In this document: positions 33,091-43,600 of the stretch, in pieces
How positions within the stretch are numbered: the stretch's first letter is position 1
Layout of the letters: each line of letters starts with the position of its first letter
Source: Euglena gracilis
Lineage: Eukaryota; Euglenida; Euglenophyceae; Euglenales
Direction of reading: 5' to 3'
Length of the DNA: 64,000 nucleotides
Assembly (NCBI GenBank): GCA_039621445.1
Contig: CP154957.1
Span: 43,473,465-43,537,464 of the forward strand
The notes under the pieces: generated by a model
Databases searched by the model: none
Seen by the model: only the letters and a program-made list of their open reading frames with translations
Told to the model about the DNA's origin: nothing
Program-made: the position numbers and the translations under genes

Positions 33091-33306
33091 TCATATGAAT
33101 GTATAAACAGAGGATACGTGAACAGAAAATGAGTTGTGTACGCAATGTACACATATCAGAGGGCAGGGGGGACTGTGCCAGCCCCAGGAGGATTGGGAGG
33201 GGATCCCAGAATGCACCGTATTTCTCCATTTTTGGTTCCACAGCCTTTTATAAGGTGCCAACATGTCATGGAACCTTAGGCCACCAAAGCCAGGGATCAA
33301 AAGCAT
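33091..33306 (-). pseudogene. DIRS tyrosine recombinase N-terminal fragment
   Basis: LLIPGFGGLRFHDMLAPYKR aligns with LLLPGFGSLRFSPLLSPLKR of the recombinase at 31,523. After that the similarity ends and the frame runs into unrelated sequence. An earlier piece lies at 33,388-33,651 in another frame, so at least one frameshift is present. Confidence 0.7.
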
Positions 33307-34097
33307 AGCACTGTATGCGTTGCGTGCTTGGCCTTTGAAAATTGGAACAGTTGAATTAAAGCGCCAACCACTTGGTCAGTGGTGGTTTCAGGGGGGTACC
33401 CCCATTTTGTCCAAAATCACCCATAAAAACGTAAACGCGCTTTGATAACGCTTTAAACTGGGGTTTCTTCCCAGGAGATCGTAAATGGTTGTATTTTGTA
33501 TTTGTTTCCCCTCCAGAATTTTTCTGAGCAAATCATGCAAAGCAGGGGCCACCTGGGGGGGTGGCATTTTTTCTCCCTGCAATTCGTGAACATACCCATG
33601 TAGGGGGTGATTTTTAGGCAGGGGGTCCCTGTTGTTAACTGGGGCCACCATGTGGCTGAATCCCAGTAGGGGGTGACATCAAAACTTTGAAAACATTTTT
33701 AATCTGGGGAGAAATTTTTTGGATTACAGACCAAGGGGGGTTTTCATAAAGATCCCCCATGTTGTCCAGTGGAACATTGTAATGCATCTACTGCTGTGGC
33801 CCTCCAGTGGGGCCACCTGGCCACGAATTGTGGCAGTTTTTTGTTGCCTGGTCAGGCAAAAAGGTCCTTTTTTAGGCTTATATAATTTTTGAACTGCTGC
33901 CTCAGCCAGTGAAAAAGAAGGGGGTCCAGGGAGTAATCCTCCGTGTCCATTTTTCACCTGCTTATGGGGTCTGCCAGGCATTCCTTTGAAAGGACCATTT
34001 TACTTGCAGATTCATGTTGTGCTACATGCACCATTTGAAAAATGGTCTTAGCAAGGAAGGGGTCTTTTCTGCCCCCCCTTTGTTAAGTAATAGTAAA

Positions 34098-34502
34098 TTA
34101 CTTGATTGTCCACTGACAGGGGCAGAGTTTCTCCTGGTCGGCTGAGGCTTGTACTGTGCTTATTGCTGCACTTAATTGCTTGACATTTATGTGCCAAATG
34201 GAGTTTTTCCTCCAAAATTCCTGCAGAATTTTGCCTTTTTGAATGTCCAGATCCCTGGTTGCACTTTGGGGGAAGGGTCTGCCCACACAGGTGTCCAGCA
34301 GACTTTTTATTTCTCTTGAATGGTCCTTTGTTCTTTGGGAAATGGAGTGTTTTAAGTCCCAGGGGGCTGTGGAATTTTCCACCAAAAAAATTGCCAGGGC
34401 ATCCGTAAAGGCCCCTAGAAAGGGCAGGGCCATTAAATTGCAGCTTATTTGGCCCAAAATGGAAGCCATTTGCCTTTTTGACATGTAATCTTTTTTCACC
34501 AT
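34098..34502 (-). pseudogene. DIRS RNase H region
   Basis: An open frame of 134 codons with the linker pattern seen after RT in DIRS elements: ILGQISCNLMALPFLGAFTD, PWDLKHSISQRTK and GRPFPQ, then WHINVKQLSAAIST, which fits the RNase H H-I-N-x-x-E/Q-L box. It ends before the rest of RNase H. Its presence here supports the view that the first element lost this part. Confidence 0.55.
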
Positions 34503-34557
34503 TTTTCCCAGATCCTTTTTTGCTGTTTTTATTTTCTACGGGGGCACCTGTTTTTTT

Positions 34558-35346
34558 TCACTCTTGGAAATTTAGTTGAAAACCCAGATGGCTTACCACT
34601 TGGGTGGGCTTCAGGGTGGACTTTTGACATTGATTTTGAATCCTGATTTGATTAAATACCTGACCACTGTGTTCAGGTGATTTTGTGAGAGGTTTTGTGT
34701 TAGGGCCACCATTAAAATGTCGTCCAGGTAAATAAATACCTGGATGCCCCTTTTTTCTCAACAGTTTTTCGAATGTTTTCATTACTGACATAAAAATTTG
34801 GGGCATTGCATTCAGGCCAAAACAGCCTGCCTGGAATTCCCAGGTCTGCACCCCCACCAGATGTCTTGGAAAAGGCCTTAGGGCCTGGCTCACTGGGATG
34901 TGTAAGTAAGCATCCTTTGGGTCTATTTTTGCTGCCCAGTGGCCTTTTTCCAACACTGGAAAAATGTGCTGGATGTAATCCAGCTTGAAAGATTTCACTT
35001 GGAACCGTTGATTTAATTCCCTGCAATCGCTTATTAATCTCCATTTTGTCTGCCCCCCTTCTGGTTTTGAAATCAGAAACCAGGGGATTAGGTGCTGGGT
35101 GGTTGAATCCCTCACCCTCTTTACGGATCCAGATTTTTTGAAATCCTGCAATATTTTTTCTGCTTGGTGAAGGTTCAAATTTGCCCTGGGTTTTAAGTGG
35201 GTGGACAGTTTTGGTGGGTTTACCCAGGGGGGTTGAATGCCGTCCCTTATGGGTTGACATGTTGTTGGGGAGGAACATTTTTTGTCCACCATTTCAGTCT
35301 TTTTTACAACCTTTGATGGAGGAGGGTCTCCCCATTTTTTCTCCAT
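34558..35346 (-). pseudogene. DIRS reverse transcriptase, frameshifted
   Basis: Residues 80-200 carry RT motifs WRLISDCRELN, KIDPKDAYLHIPV and FQAGCFGLNAMPQIFM. The catalytic YLDD box is present only in a different frame (near 34,725-34,735, reading FIYLDDILMVA). So a frameshift lies just before it, and the ORF as read lacks its active site. Not functional as is. Confidence 0.8.
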
Positions 35347-35887
35347 GGAATTTATAGTTTTTTTCTAGATAAGATGATTTTGGGGGGGCTGGGCTGTGGG
35401 TGTTGGACATTGCACCTCTAGGTCCCCTAGGGCTTAGGCCCTTGAAAAAAGAATTTTTTTCTGGGGGGGGAATGTGCATGCACTCTCTCCATCTCTGCTC
35501 ACCTCTCTGGAGGATCTTGTTGTTGGAAGACATACCATAGGGCTTAATGCCCCTGCTTTGCCTATCAGGTCTTCTCCATGCTGATGTGGTTGGTTGACAT
35601 ACCATAGGGGGGGCCTCTGTGGGTCCCCTCCTTGATTTAATGATCGGGATTTGAGAAATAATTGTTGGAAGGGTTCCTGCCCCTCCCTCCAAAAGGGACA
35701 CTGTGGGTCCCTTTTCCTCCTGGTGCTCGGAAATTGAAAGGGCCACTGTGGGTCCCTTTTCCCTCCCTTTTTTTGCAGAGGGCCTCTGTGGGTCCCTCGG
35801 GGGATTTCTGCAGAAGCTTGGGGATGATGTCCCTTAGCGTCTTGGTGGCCACTGTGGGTCCACCCTGCTGCTTGGGTATGATGACTC

Positions 35888-36691
35888 TTAGCTTCTTGGT
35901 GGCCACTGCGGCTCCACCCTGCTGTCCTCCAAGGCCTCCATGTCTAAATCTTTTTCCATAATCCATCTGTTGGCCTTCCAGGCCTTGAATTCTTCTTGGC
36001 ATCCAACCCCACTCGAAATCGGGGGGGGGGGGGGCTGCTGTGGCCCCTCTTTTCTCCCTGAGAGGGGCTGTTGTGTAAGATGAATTGGGGGGTTTGGCAG
36101 ACCTTTTTTGCCCATTCCTGAGGGGATTTGCTTGTAAAACTGGCCCCCATGGCGCCTGTAGTGGTGACCTCCTTGGCCTTGATTCTATCTACCCAGCCTT
36201 TGGCCAATTTGTGCACAGGCGACTGTGCGCCTTTGGGGGAGATGCCCCTGATGTGTGGGCTTTCTGCAGTATTTTGGGCTCCCATGGCCCATCCTTTGCC
36301 CACCAAGGGCTGGGGCTGACTTGTGTTTTCTGTGCCTTCTGGCCACAGTGGTCCAAGGACCGTGGCTGTCACTGGGGGGGGGTGTTTGGGCTGGGAAATT
36401 TGTGGGGGGGGTGTGGGTGGGAAGAACGGCCACGGTTTTACACGTGTCCACAGCGTCTCCAAGTTCTCCAGCTTTTGAGGCCACTGCTCCAGCACGTCCG
36501 CGGCCATGTAATTCCAGTTCCTTTTCCACTGCATTGCTCATAGAAGTCAAATTTGAAATTTGATAATTGACTTTTGAGTTGATATTCGTCTGGTTCGTGT
36601 CCTTCTGGATATTGAATTCATATTGACTTCTTTTCTTGGTTCTTCTTTGTTCGTGAACTATTTCCCTTTCTTCAGGGTTGTCGAAGGGCAA
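35888..36691 (-). pseudogene. DIRS gag-like region
   Basis: Two overlapping - strand frames (36,185-36,691 and 35,944-36,534) precede the RT. They hold charged and Pro-rich sequence, with MQWKRNWNYMAADVLEQWPQ in one and KSQYEF-like basic stretches in the other. Position between the terminal repeat and RT argues for the gag-like ORF; no motif proves it. A frameshift separates the parts. Confidence 0.4.
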
Positions 36692-36830
36692 TTTAAGAAT
36701 CAGCCAACTCTGGCGAAAAAAGGCACTAAGCGGGACCTCCTAACCCAGCACCAAAACAATCACAACAAACCGCGGGCGAGCAGGGCATGGCCTCACAATG
36801 ACAAAGCCCGAGGGGTCCGCAAAGGGCGGT

Positions 36831-37400
36831 GCATGAGGTGTCGTTCGAAAAAGTAGTCCCGAAAAGCGCTTTGAAAGTGAATTTTCTAGCCCCTGCAGTT
36901 TCTAAAAATCGTGGCGCAAGGCCCGGCGGCCTTTCGAAACCGGGGGACATGGGCACAGTGGCCGGGCAGCTGCGTTTATGCCTGGTTTTCCGAAGCGCCA
37001 GGGTGTCCATCTGGAAGCCGGCGAAGGAAGGCATACGGGGAGGCAAGGTGTACACAGCAGAAGTCGTTGCCCTTCTGCCCTTCCGGAAAATTGGTTTGAT
37101 GGTGTCTTTTTTATTTGTCTCCAACACCCTTGGGCTGAATCTACTGCTCTCTGGCTTTCGAAGGGTCAGCGAGCGGCCAGTCAACTTCGACTAAAAGGGA
37201 ACTTTTTAAGGAGTTCCGCAATACGGCAGCAACCGACAAGGGAGACAGGGGCACCGAGGACAAAGCACAAATGCCTTGCGAGGTATTTCCCTTAAAAGGG
37301 GAAAGTTCGGGGCGCGACGTGCCCGAGCGACGCGCCAAAATACATATGGCGCACCGCCGGCTACCAAAACATTACCTCGCAGGAATAATGTGGGGGTCAG
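36831..37400. other. Possible further DIRS terminus debris
   Basis: Contains short stretches resembling DIRS ends (accgaggacaaagcacaaat near 37,252) and a region similar in composition to 28,700-29,100. No intact domain is seen. Confidence 0.35.
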
Positions 37401-37564
37401 CGGTGTGCCCATCTGTAAATTGACTGGCGCCTTGGCTGGTCTTCAATTTTCAAAGTCAAGGATCGTTTGGGGGGACCGTTTGCGCGGATTTAAAAAATTC
37501 AAAAACATCTCATCGCACGTGTCGGGTTTTCTGGACTCCGTGAGCGCCAAAACGGTAGACTGTG

Positions 37565-38629
37565 GGGTAGTGGGTAGTCGGCCGACTACCCAATTGGTCG
37601 GCCGACTAGGTCTAGTCGGTAGCTAGTGGGTAGTCGGCCGACTAACCACTCTAATGTACTAACGGGTCTAGACCGCCGACTTTTAAGCCCCGCCCCTGGA
37701 AAAAACCCTTTTGTCAAAATCACCTCAACGCCAGTCAAAATCCACCCAAATGGCTCCAGAACCCCCCAACCGGGGGTGAATATGCAAAAACACCTCTCCA
37801 CAGGATTTCTCCCCTGTATTTTTAATATAAGTCAAAATTTACACAAAAGGACTTTGACCTCCAAGTGTATTGCCAACATAGAAGGGATTTGTTATTTGAG
37901 GGGGGGGTGCGGGGGGCGGAGCGCCCCCCGCCTATGCCAAAGTGAGCCACAAAAACGACTTAGCCCCCGAGGATGTTGCCAACACAGAAGGGATTTTGTT
38001 ATTTGAGGCTCGGATGGGAGTGGGAGGGGGAGTTTTCATGTAATCCCTGTTTATCATTGTTTTTTACCCCTCCGGACAGGGGTTTTTTTTAAGACCGGGG
38101 TCCCCCCCACCCACCCACCCCCTGGGGGGGGGGGTCCCGGGGGACCCACAAAAAAATGGCCGAAAAATCGCAAAAAGTGCTAAAAATAGAATTTTTTCGG
38201 CGCCTGCGGCGCCGAAAAGTGTATCCCACCCCCCCCTGCTGGGGGGACCCTCCCCTGTGGGGGGCCGCGGCCGGACCCACCCACCCTACCTCCCTCCCCC
38301 CCCCGGGTCCACGACTAAAAAAAACCCTGCATCCGGACACCCATAAAGGGCCCACCGACCAAAGATTTCCTTCTGAGGGTGTTTATGTTGGTTTAAGGCA
38401 CATATTTGGACCCATCCGGACCATTTCCAGGTGATTTGGGCCCGCCACAGACCATTTTTATGACCACCGACTAGTTTGCATACAGTTTACTTCATGGGGG
38501 GCTGAAAAGTCGGCGGATTTGACCCGTCAGTACATTAGAGTGCCCCCCCCCCCCCCCGCCTCGCCGACTAGTTACCGACCAGGCCTAGTCGGCCCACCAA
38601 TTGGGCAGTCGGCTGACTACCCACTACCC
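37565..38629. mobile_element. Long inverted-repeat element with palindromic ends
   Basis: Left end (37,565 to about 37,690) and right end (about 38,505 to 38,629) are inverted copies of each other over roughly 120 bp with about 10-15% mismatches. Each end starts ggtagtgggtagtcggccg or a close variant and includes the palindrome ggtagtcggccgactacc. No clear target duplication was found. No coding sequence is recognisable. It contains a nested 253-bp transposon at 38,077-38,329. Confidence 0.65.
38077..38329. mobile_element. hAT-like MITE, G/C-rich family (nested)
   Basis: 253 bp with ends caggggttttttttaagacc and actaaaaaaaaccctg. The flanking 8-mers are cctccgga (38,069-38,076) and catccgga (38,330-38,337), 7 of 8 identical. 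The central hairpin (cggcgcctgcggcgccg) and the long C/G runs match the family at 9,180. It is inserted in the element at 37,565-38,629. Confidence 0.7.
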
Positions 38630-38805
38630 TCCCCTCCCCAGTCGCCATGCGCCGACTCCGTGCCTCATTCTGCGCGAGCATTGCACAGAACTGGGCCCCT
38701 GGAAACTTTTGGTTCCCCACCAGGCTTCTTTTTAAGACCCCCGGGGGGGGAGGGGGGGGGGTCCCCCCCAGGAGGGTTACGGTAGTGGGATGGACAGTAG
38801 TAGGG

Positions 38806-39205
38806 GGATCTCGATCCTCCTCGAACGTCGTTCGAGGTGGTTCGAGATCCTCCTCGAACATCGTTCGAGGTCGTTCGAGGAGGATCGAAATCCTCCTCGA
38901 ACGTCGTTCGAGGTCGTTCGAGGAGGATCAAAATCCTCCTCGAATGTCGTTCGAGGTCGTTCGACGAGGATCAAAATCCTCCTCGAATGTCGTTCGAGGT
39001 CGTTCGAGGAGGATCAAAATCCTCCTCGAATGTCGTTCGAGGTCGTTCGAGGAGGATCAAAATCCTCCTCGAATGTCGTTCGAGGAGGATCGAAATCCTC
39101 CCCGAATGTCGTTCGAGGTCGTTCGAGGAGGATCAAAATCCTCCTCGAATGTCGTTCGAGGTCGTTCGAGGAGGAGTTCAATATCCTCCTCGAATGTCGT
39201 TCAGG
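38806..39205. repeat. ttcgagg palindromic satellite, array 1
   Basis: About ten copies of a 33-43 bp unit made of cctcctcgaatgtcgttcg and gaggtcgttcgaggaggat. Each unit is a near-palindrome (gaggaggatcaaaatcctcc), so single strands can fold. Most frames are open on both strands because the unit lacks stop codons; those open frames are not evidence of genes. Confidence 0.9.
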
Positions 39206-39291
39206 GAATACTTTTTAAATAAATGAGTGAATTCCTGCATAAGAAAAAATAGGTTCTTTTAAAACCTATTTTCATTATAAATATCCTCCTA

Positions 39292-39435
39292 CAGGGTGCC
39301 ACCTACCCCAAAGAGTCGCCCAACTAGGGTTAATACACATGGGGGGACCCTCGCTCGGCGCCTTTGGCGCCTTGCTCGGGTCCCCCCATGCTTTTAACCC
39401 TAGTTGGGCGACTCTTTGGGTTCGCTGTGTACCCT
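39292..39435. mobile_element. 144-bp foldback with TA flanks
   Basis: Begins cagggtgccacc, ends gctgtgtaccctg, and is bordered by TA on both sides (39,290-39,291 and 39,436-39,437). Inside, a perfect 27-bp inverted repeat (39,307-39,333 with 39,394-39,420) encloses a 13-bp one (catggggggaccc) and a gcgcc hairpin. TA flanks with CAGGG ends fit a small Tc1/mariner-type element; without a relative to compare this is an inference. Confidence 0.6.
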
Positions 39436-39682
39436 GTAGAGGGAAATATAGCAACGATGAGCGGGATGGTTACAAATATTGGGGATGAAATCTTAACCCT
39501 AACCCTATTCCTTCTAATAACCTCAGAAATTCTCTCGGTATAAGAATATTTTTGAATAAAAATGTTTATGAACAAGTGCATTCCTGCGTAAGAAAAAACA
39601 AACAAGTAGAATCAAGAACAATGAACCATGCTAACAAACCCCCAAAAAAACGCACTGAAACTTAAATGCATGCACGTAGGAG

Positions 39683-39955
39683 GAGGATCGAAATCCTCCT
39701 CTAACGTCGTTCGAGGAGGATCAAAGTCCTCCTCGAACGTCGTTCGAGGAGGATCGAAATCCTCCTCTAACGTCGTTCGAGGAGGATCAAAGTCCTCCTC
39801 GAATGTCGTTCGAGGTCATTCGAGGAGGATCAAAATCCTCCTCGAACGTCGTTCGAGGAGGATCAAAGTCCTCCTCGAATGTCGTTCGAGGTCATTCGAG
39901 GAGGATCAAAATCCTCCTCGAATGTCGTTCGAGGTCGCTCGAGGAGGATTTTAAG
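39683..39955. repeat. ttcgagg palindromic satellite, array 2
   Basis: Second array of the same satellite, about seven units, including alternating variants with ctaacgtcg and cgaacgtcg. It ends at a palindrome with C and G runs (about 39,948-39,987). Confidence 0.9.
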
Positions 39956-40642
39956 CCCCCCCCTCGAAGAGGGGGGGGGCTTAAAAACGTTCGAGGAGGT
40001 TCGAGCTCGAACCTCCTCCTACTGTTACCCCCCCCGGTCCCCCCCCCCCACCCAGGGGGGCGCGGGACCCCCCCCCGGGGGGGGGGGGGGGGGGGCCCCC
40101 CCCAAAAACGGGGCACCTGAAAGGCAATTTCCAAAAATTTTCGGCGCTTTGCGCCGAAAAGGTATACCCAGCGCCTCCGGCGCGGGACCCCCCCCCCCCC
40201 GGGGGGGGGGCGGCCCGGACCCACCCCCCCACCCCCCCTCCCCCCCGGGGGGGGGTCTGCTGACTTAAAAAGAAGCCTGTTCCCACCGATTTATGTTAAT
40301 TTTAAGACTCATGTTTCCTTCGTGGATACTTTGTTTATTCCGATTTTCTGAACTTGTAAAAAGCAAGCTCACTACAAGTACCCTCATCAAAGTTTAGCGG
40401 AAGGCAGACGGTTTCAAACGGGACAGAGTTGTTACTGTTCCTCGTCCCACATAAATTCTTTTATTTGAGGACGAAAAAGTTTCTCAGACCCAGGTGGGGC
40501 CCTGCCCATTTTATTGAACCCCCCAAACCCCAAAAAACAATTGATTCTATCACGAAGGATCTTTTTTTGGCCAAAGAGAAATTCAGGTGAGGGGGAGTAG
40601 TAGGCGGACCTCCTCCCAAGGCAACAGGCACAGCAATTGGAA

Positions 40643-43600
40643 CTAGGTTGCCTTTGGATTTGGCCCCGTGCCACGCCAGACGCACTGGTTCGGTTGTAGC
40701 CCTCCGTCGTAACGCTTCGTGATTCCCCATTGGCACGCGGAGTACCAGCCATCCCCGTGGTCGATGTGCCGGTACTGCGCCAATTTGAGGCTGAACGTCG
40801 ACCCGCTGTACCCCACCAGCCACGACGCGTTGCGGTTGGGCTGCCGGTTCTCCCCGTCCCTCATTGTGGGTTGGAAAGAAAGCAAGCATGCAGAAAATGC
40901 GTAAAATTGCCACATGTGTGCTCATTGGTAGGATTCTGTCTTCTTTTTTCTTTCTTTCTTTCTTTCTGTCTTTTTCATATTTTTTTTTTTAAAGCCCCGG
41001 AGAGGGGAGGGCTCAAAAAAAGCAGCGCCCTCCCAGTGCGGAGCCTCCTGTTGCGAAAACCTCCATGTGAAATAAAACCACTCCACAACCCTGTTTTTCA
41101 CCATTTTTGCCCATTTGGGAAAAATATGGGGCTTTGGACGAAATATGTTCAGCGGCGCGTCAAAGAAAAACGGATTCCCCACCAGTGCCAGACAAATTTG
41201 CCACTTTTGCACCATGGGTTTGGGCTCAACCCATACCCAACCCTCTCGGGGCTCAGGTCCCTTCTGAGCAGAAAAGCAGACCAGTCTTTGGGAAGAGGGG
41301 TCAGGCATCGGCGGCCCAGCCCCGACAGATGGACAGGTCCACGAGGGCCCGCTCCAGGTAGGAGAAGCCCGCCGCGCAGTCCGTCACGGGGCCCAGGTCC
41401 GCCCGCTGGATGAGCAGTGCGCCCCACGGCAGCGGCGCCTGCAGCGGCGCGGGCCCGCCAGCGGCCCGGCCCACCCCCGCCGACCTTCCCCAGTCCCCGC
41501 TTTGCGTTGGGTTGGCGGACGGTGACCCGGACAACGCCGGCGACGGGCGATGGGTGATGGGCGGTGGTGGGCCGCCTCCCCCTGTGCCTGCGGGCAAAGC
41601 CACTCGGGGGGCGGCCGCCAACGGGCCGGGGACCCCGCCGCCCAGGCTTCTTTTAAAGACCCCCGGGGGGGGGTCCCCCCCCTCCCACCCAGGGTTGCGC
41701 GGGACCCCGGGGGGGGGGGGGGCGGGGACCCCCCCCCAAAATCGGGCCCGTTAAAGGCAATTTCCAAAAATTTTCGGCGCTTCGCGCCGAAAAGGTATAC
41801 CCAGCGCCTCCGGCGCGGGACCCCCCCCCCCCCCCCCCCGGGGGGGGGGGGGGGGGCCCGCCCCGGCCCCACCCCCCCCGGGGGGGTCTGCTGACTTAAA
41901 AAGAAGCCTGCCGCCGCCTTCAACAGTGCCCGTCCAAAGCCACCGGGACGGGCCCCGCTGGCGGGCCCGGCAGGCGAGCCTCCGCGGCGGAGATCTGCGC
42001 CCCGACCGCCGGCCCAGGCCCCCGCCTCCGTCGCCCAACTGCCGCCAAATTGAACAGTGCCCTGCGGCGGACCGGCTGCCCCCCCCCCCCCCGGCCTCTG
42101 GAGGGGTCCCCTCCGCTTCCTCGGCACATATGTAGGGAGGGAGACGGGGGGGGGGGCTGGCAGGAGGGGCCTGCTCACATAGATTCGGCGAGACTGGGTC
42201 AAAGCCACTGCATGCTGGCCATTCGTGGCGAGAGGGTGTGACAAAGAACGGGACTTTGGGACACTTTTCTTTTTCAAGTGCATTGGATTTCAAATCAAAA
42301 GAGCTTTTAAGAAATGCCCTTTTAAAGGCGGGAGCTACCTGACACATGAATTGGGATTCTGACGTTGTGAAATATAACGCAAGTGCTTTGGGAACTGGAG
42401 ACTTTCATTGTTCTTCCCTTCTCAGGTGATTTTTCAGACAGGTTCCCATCCTTTACCAACAAATTTCTTTATCAGATAGGTTGGTGTGCTGTGGGCCCTG
42501 CGCCAATGATGTGAATAAGTTAAAAATTGATTCACCAAAATCCGTCCATGAGACTGCGATAGGATCACTGGAATGCACCAAAGTGGGCACAGGAGATCAG
42601 CTGACAGGGGCGTTGTCCAAGATACTTTGTGGGGATACACAGGCTTTGTTCGTTCCAAGCAGGCACCTATAGTCAAGCCCAAAAATTTCCCCATTTTAGG
42701 CCATTTTAGGTCATTTTAGGTCATTTTAGGCCATTTTAGGCCATTTTAAGGTATAGGTGGGGGTTCTGAAAATCATAATTTTGCGTAATTTTTGTCTCGA
42801 AAACTGTATCATAACGTGTGTAACCTTCTCTTATTCAGTAATGAGAAATATACATCCAAAAAGCATGCAAAATTTATGAACACTGGATCAAAACCATGGG
42901 AAGCTCACCAAATCTTAATTCATACTCACAGAGGAATTCTGAACAGTAAGAATTTACAGCAGTGAAAATTTTTCAGAAAAAGAACGTTGGACAAATATTA
43001 AAACCTAATTTCTCGGCCCGACACCTGTCTTGAATTTCTGCTGTTAAACAGAATTCAGGCTGAAATTGTTTAGGTCAGTCACTTTCCATTCAGGCGCCCG
43101 TCCAGGTCAGTTGATTTCCAAGACATTTAAGGCGGTCGATTTCCAAGACATTGAAATCTGTTGCTGGTCAGATTAGTAATTTTTAGTGAAAATATGAACT
43201 TTTTGGGTTTCCATTTTTTTCAACGTTTTTGGTCCTATGGGGTTTTGGAAGTGTTTTGAACCAGACAAAGGCTAAAACTTTGCGGTCAGATGATCATAAC
43301 TGGCTGAAATTCGGATGTCCAATTTCATTTTCTCAAACTTCAGAATAAGAATTCTGAAATTCGTCAATGGTCTTCTGATAAGAGAAACTTTGGCACCTGT
43401 GAGGGCGCGCCCGTAAATGGGCCAAAAACCACTTTTTTTGGCAATATCTCCGTCCAGGTGGTTCAGTCGAACAGATTTCAAGACAGGCGTGCGGGCCCAG
43501 TAAAATGGGTCTTAGAAAAATCGACCGACACTAACGGTTTCAGCCGTTAGTGTCGGCGGCTCGCTTCGCTTGCTCGTTCATAAATAGGAGAGAATCTCAT

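Larger units (their letters stand above)
33150..36830 (-). mobile_element. Second DIRS-type element, degraded
   Basis: Reads on the - strand in the order left terminal repeat (about 36,693-36,820), gag-like region, RT, RNase H and start of recombinase. The terminal repeat (tcagccaactctggc with tggcctcacaatgac) corresponds to that of the element at 29,852. Recombinase sequence stops after LLIPGFGGLRFHDMLAPYKR near 33,210-33,310, so its catalytic half, internal complementary region and right end are missing. Unlike the first element, it keeps the region between RT and recombinase. Confidence 0.8.
38721..40279. mobile_element. 1.56-kb hAT-like element loaded with palindromic satellite
   Basis: Left end caggcttctttttaagac; right end gacttaaaaagaagcctg, its near-exact complement. 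Flanks are ttccccac (38,713-38,720) and ttcccacc (40,280-40,287), the same 8-mer apart from one C slip. The last ~190 bp match the 268-bp element at 41,643-41,910, including the hairpin ttttcggcgctttgcgccg. Between the ends lie two arrays of a ttcgagg-based satellite and a separate 144-bp inverted-repeat element. No transposase was seen. Confidence 0.7.

Noticed and set aside
38647-39226. Several overlapping frames of 129-191 codons rich in Arg/Ser
   Set aside because: They are translations of the ttcgagg satellite, which lacks stop codons in most frames on both strands.
39488-39505. cttaaccctaaccctattcc, telomere-like
   Set aside because: Only two units, inside a transposon; not a telomere or a clear interstitial array.
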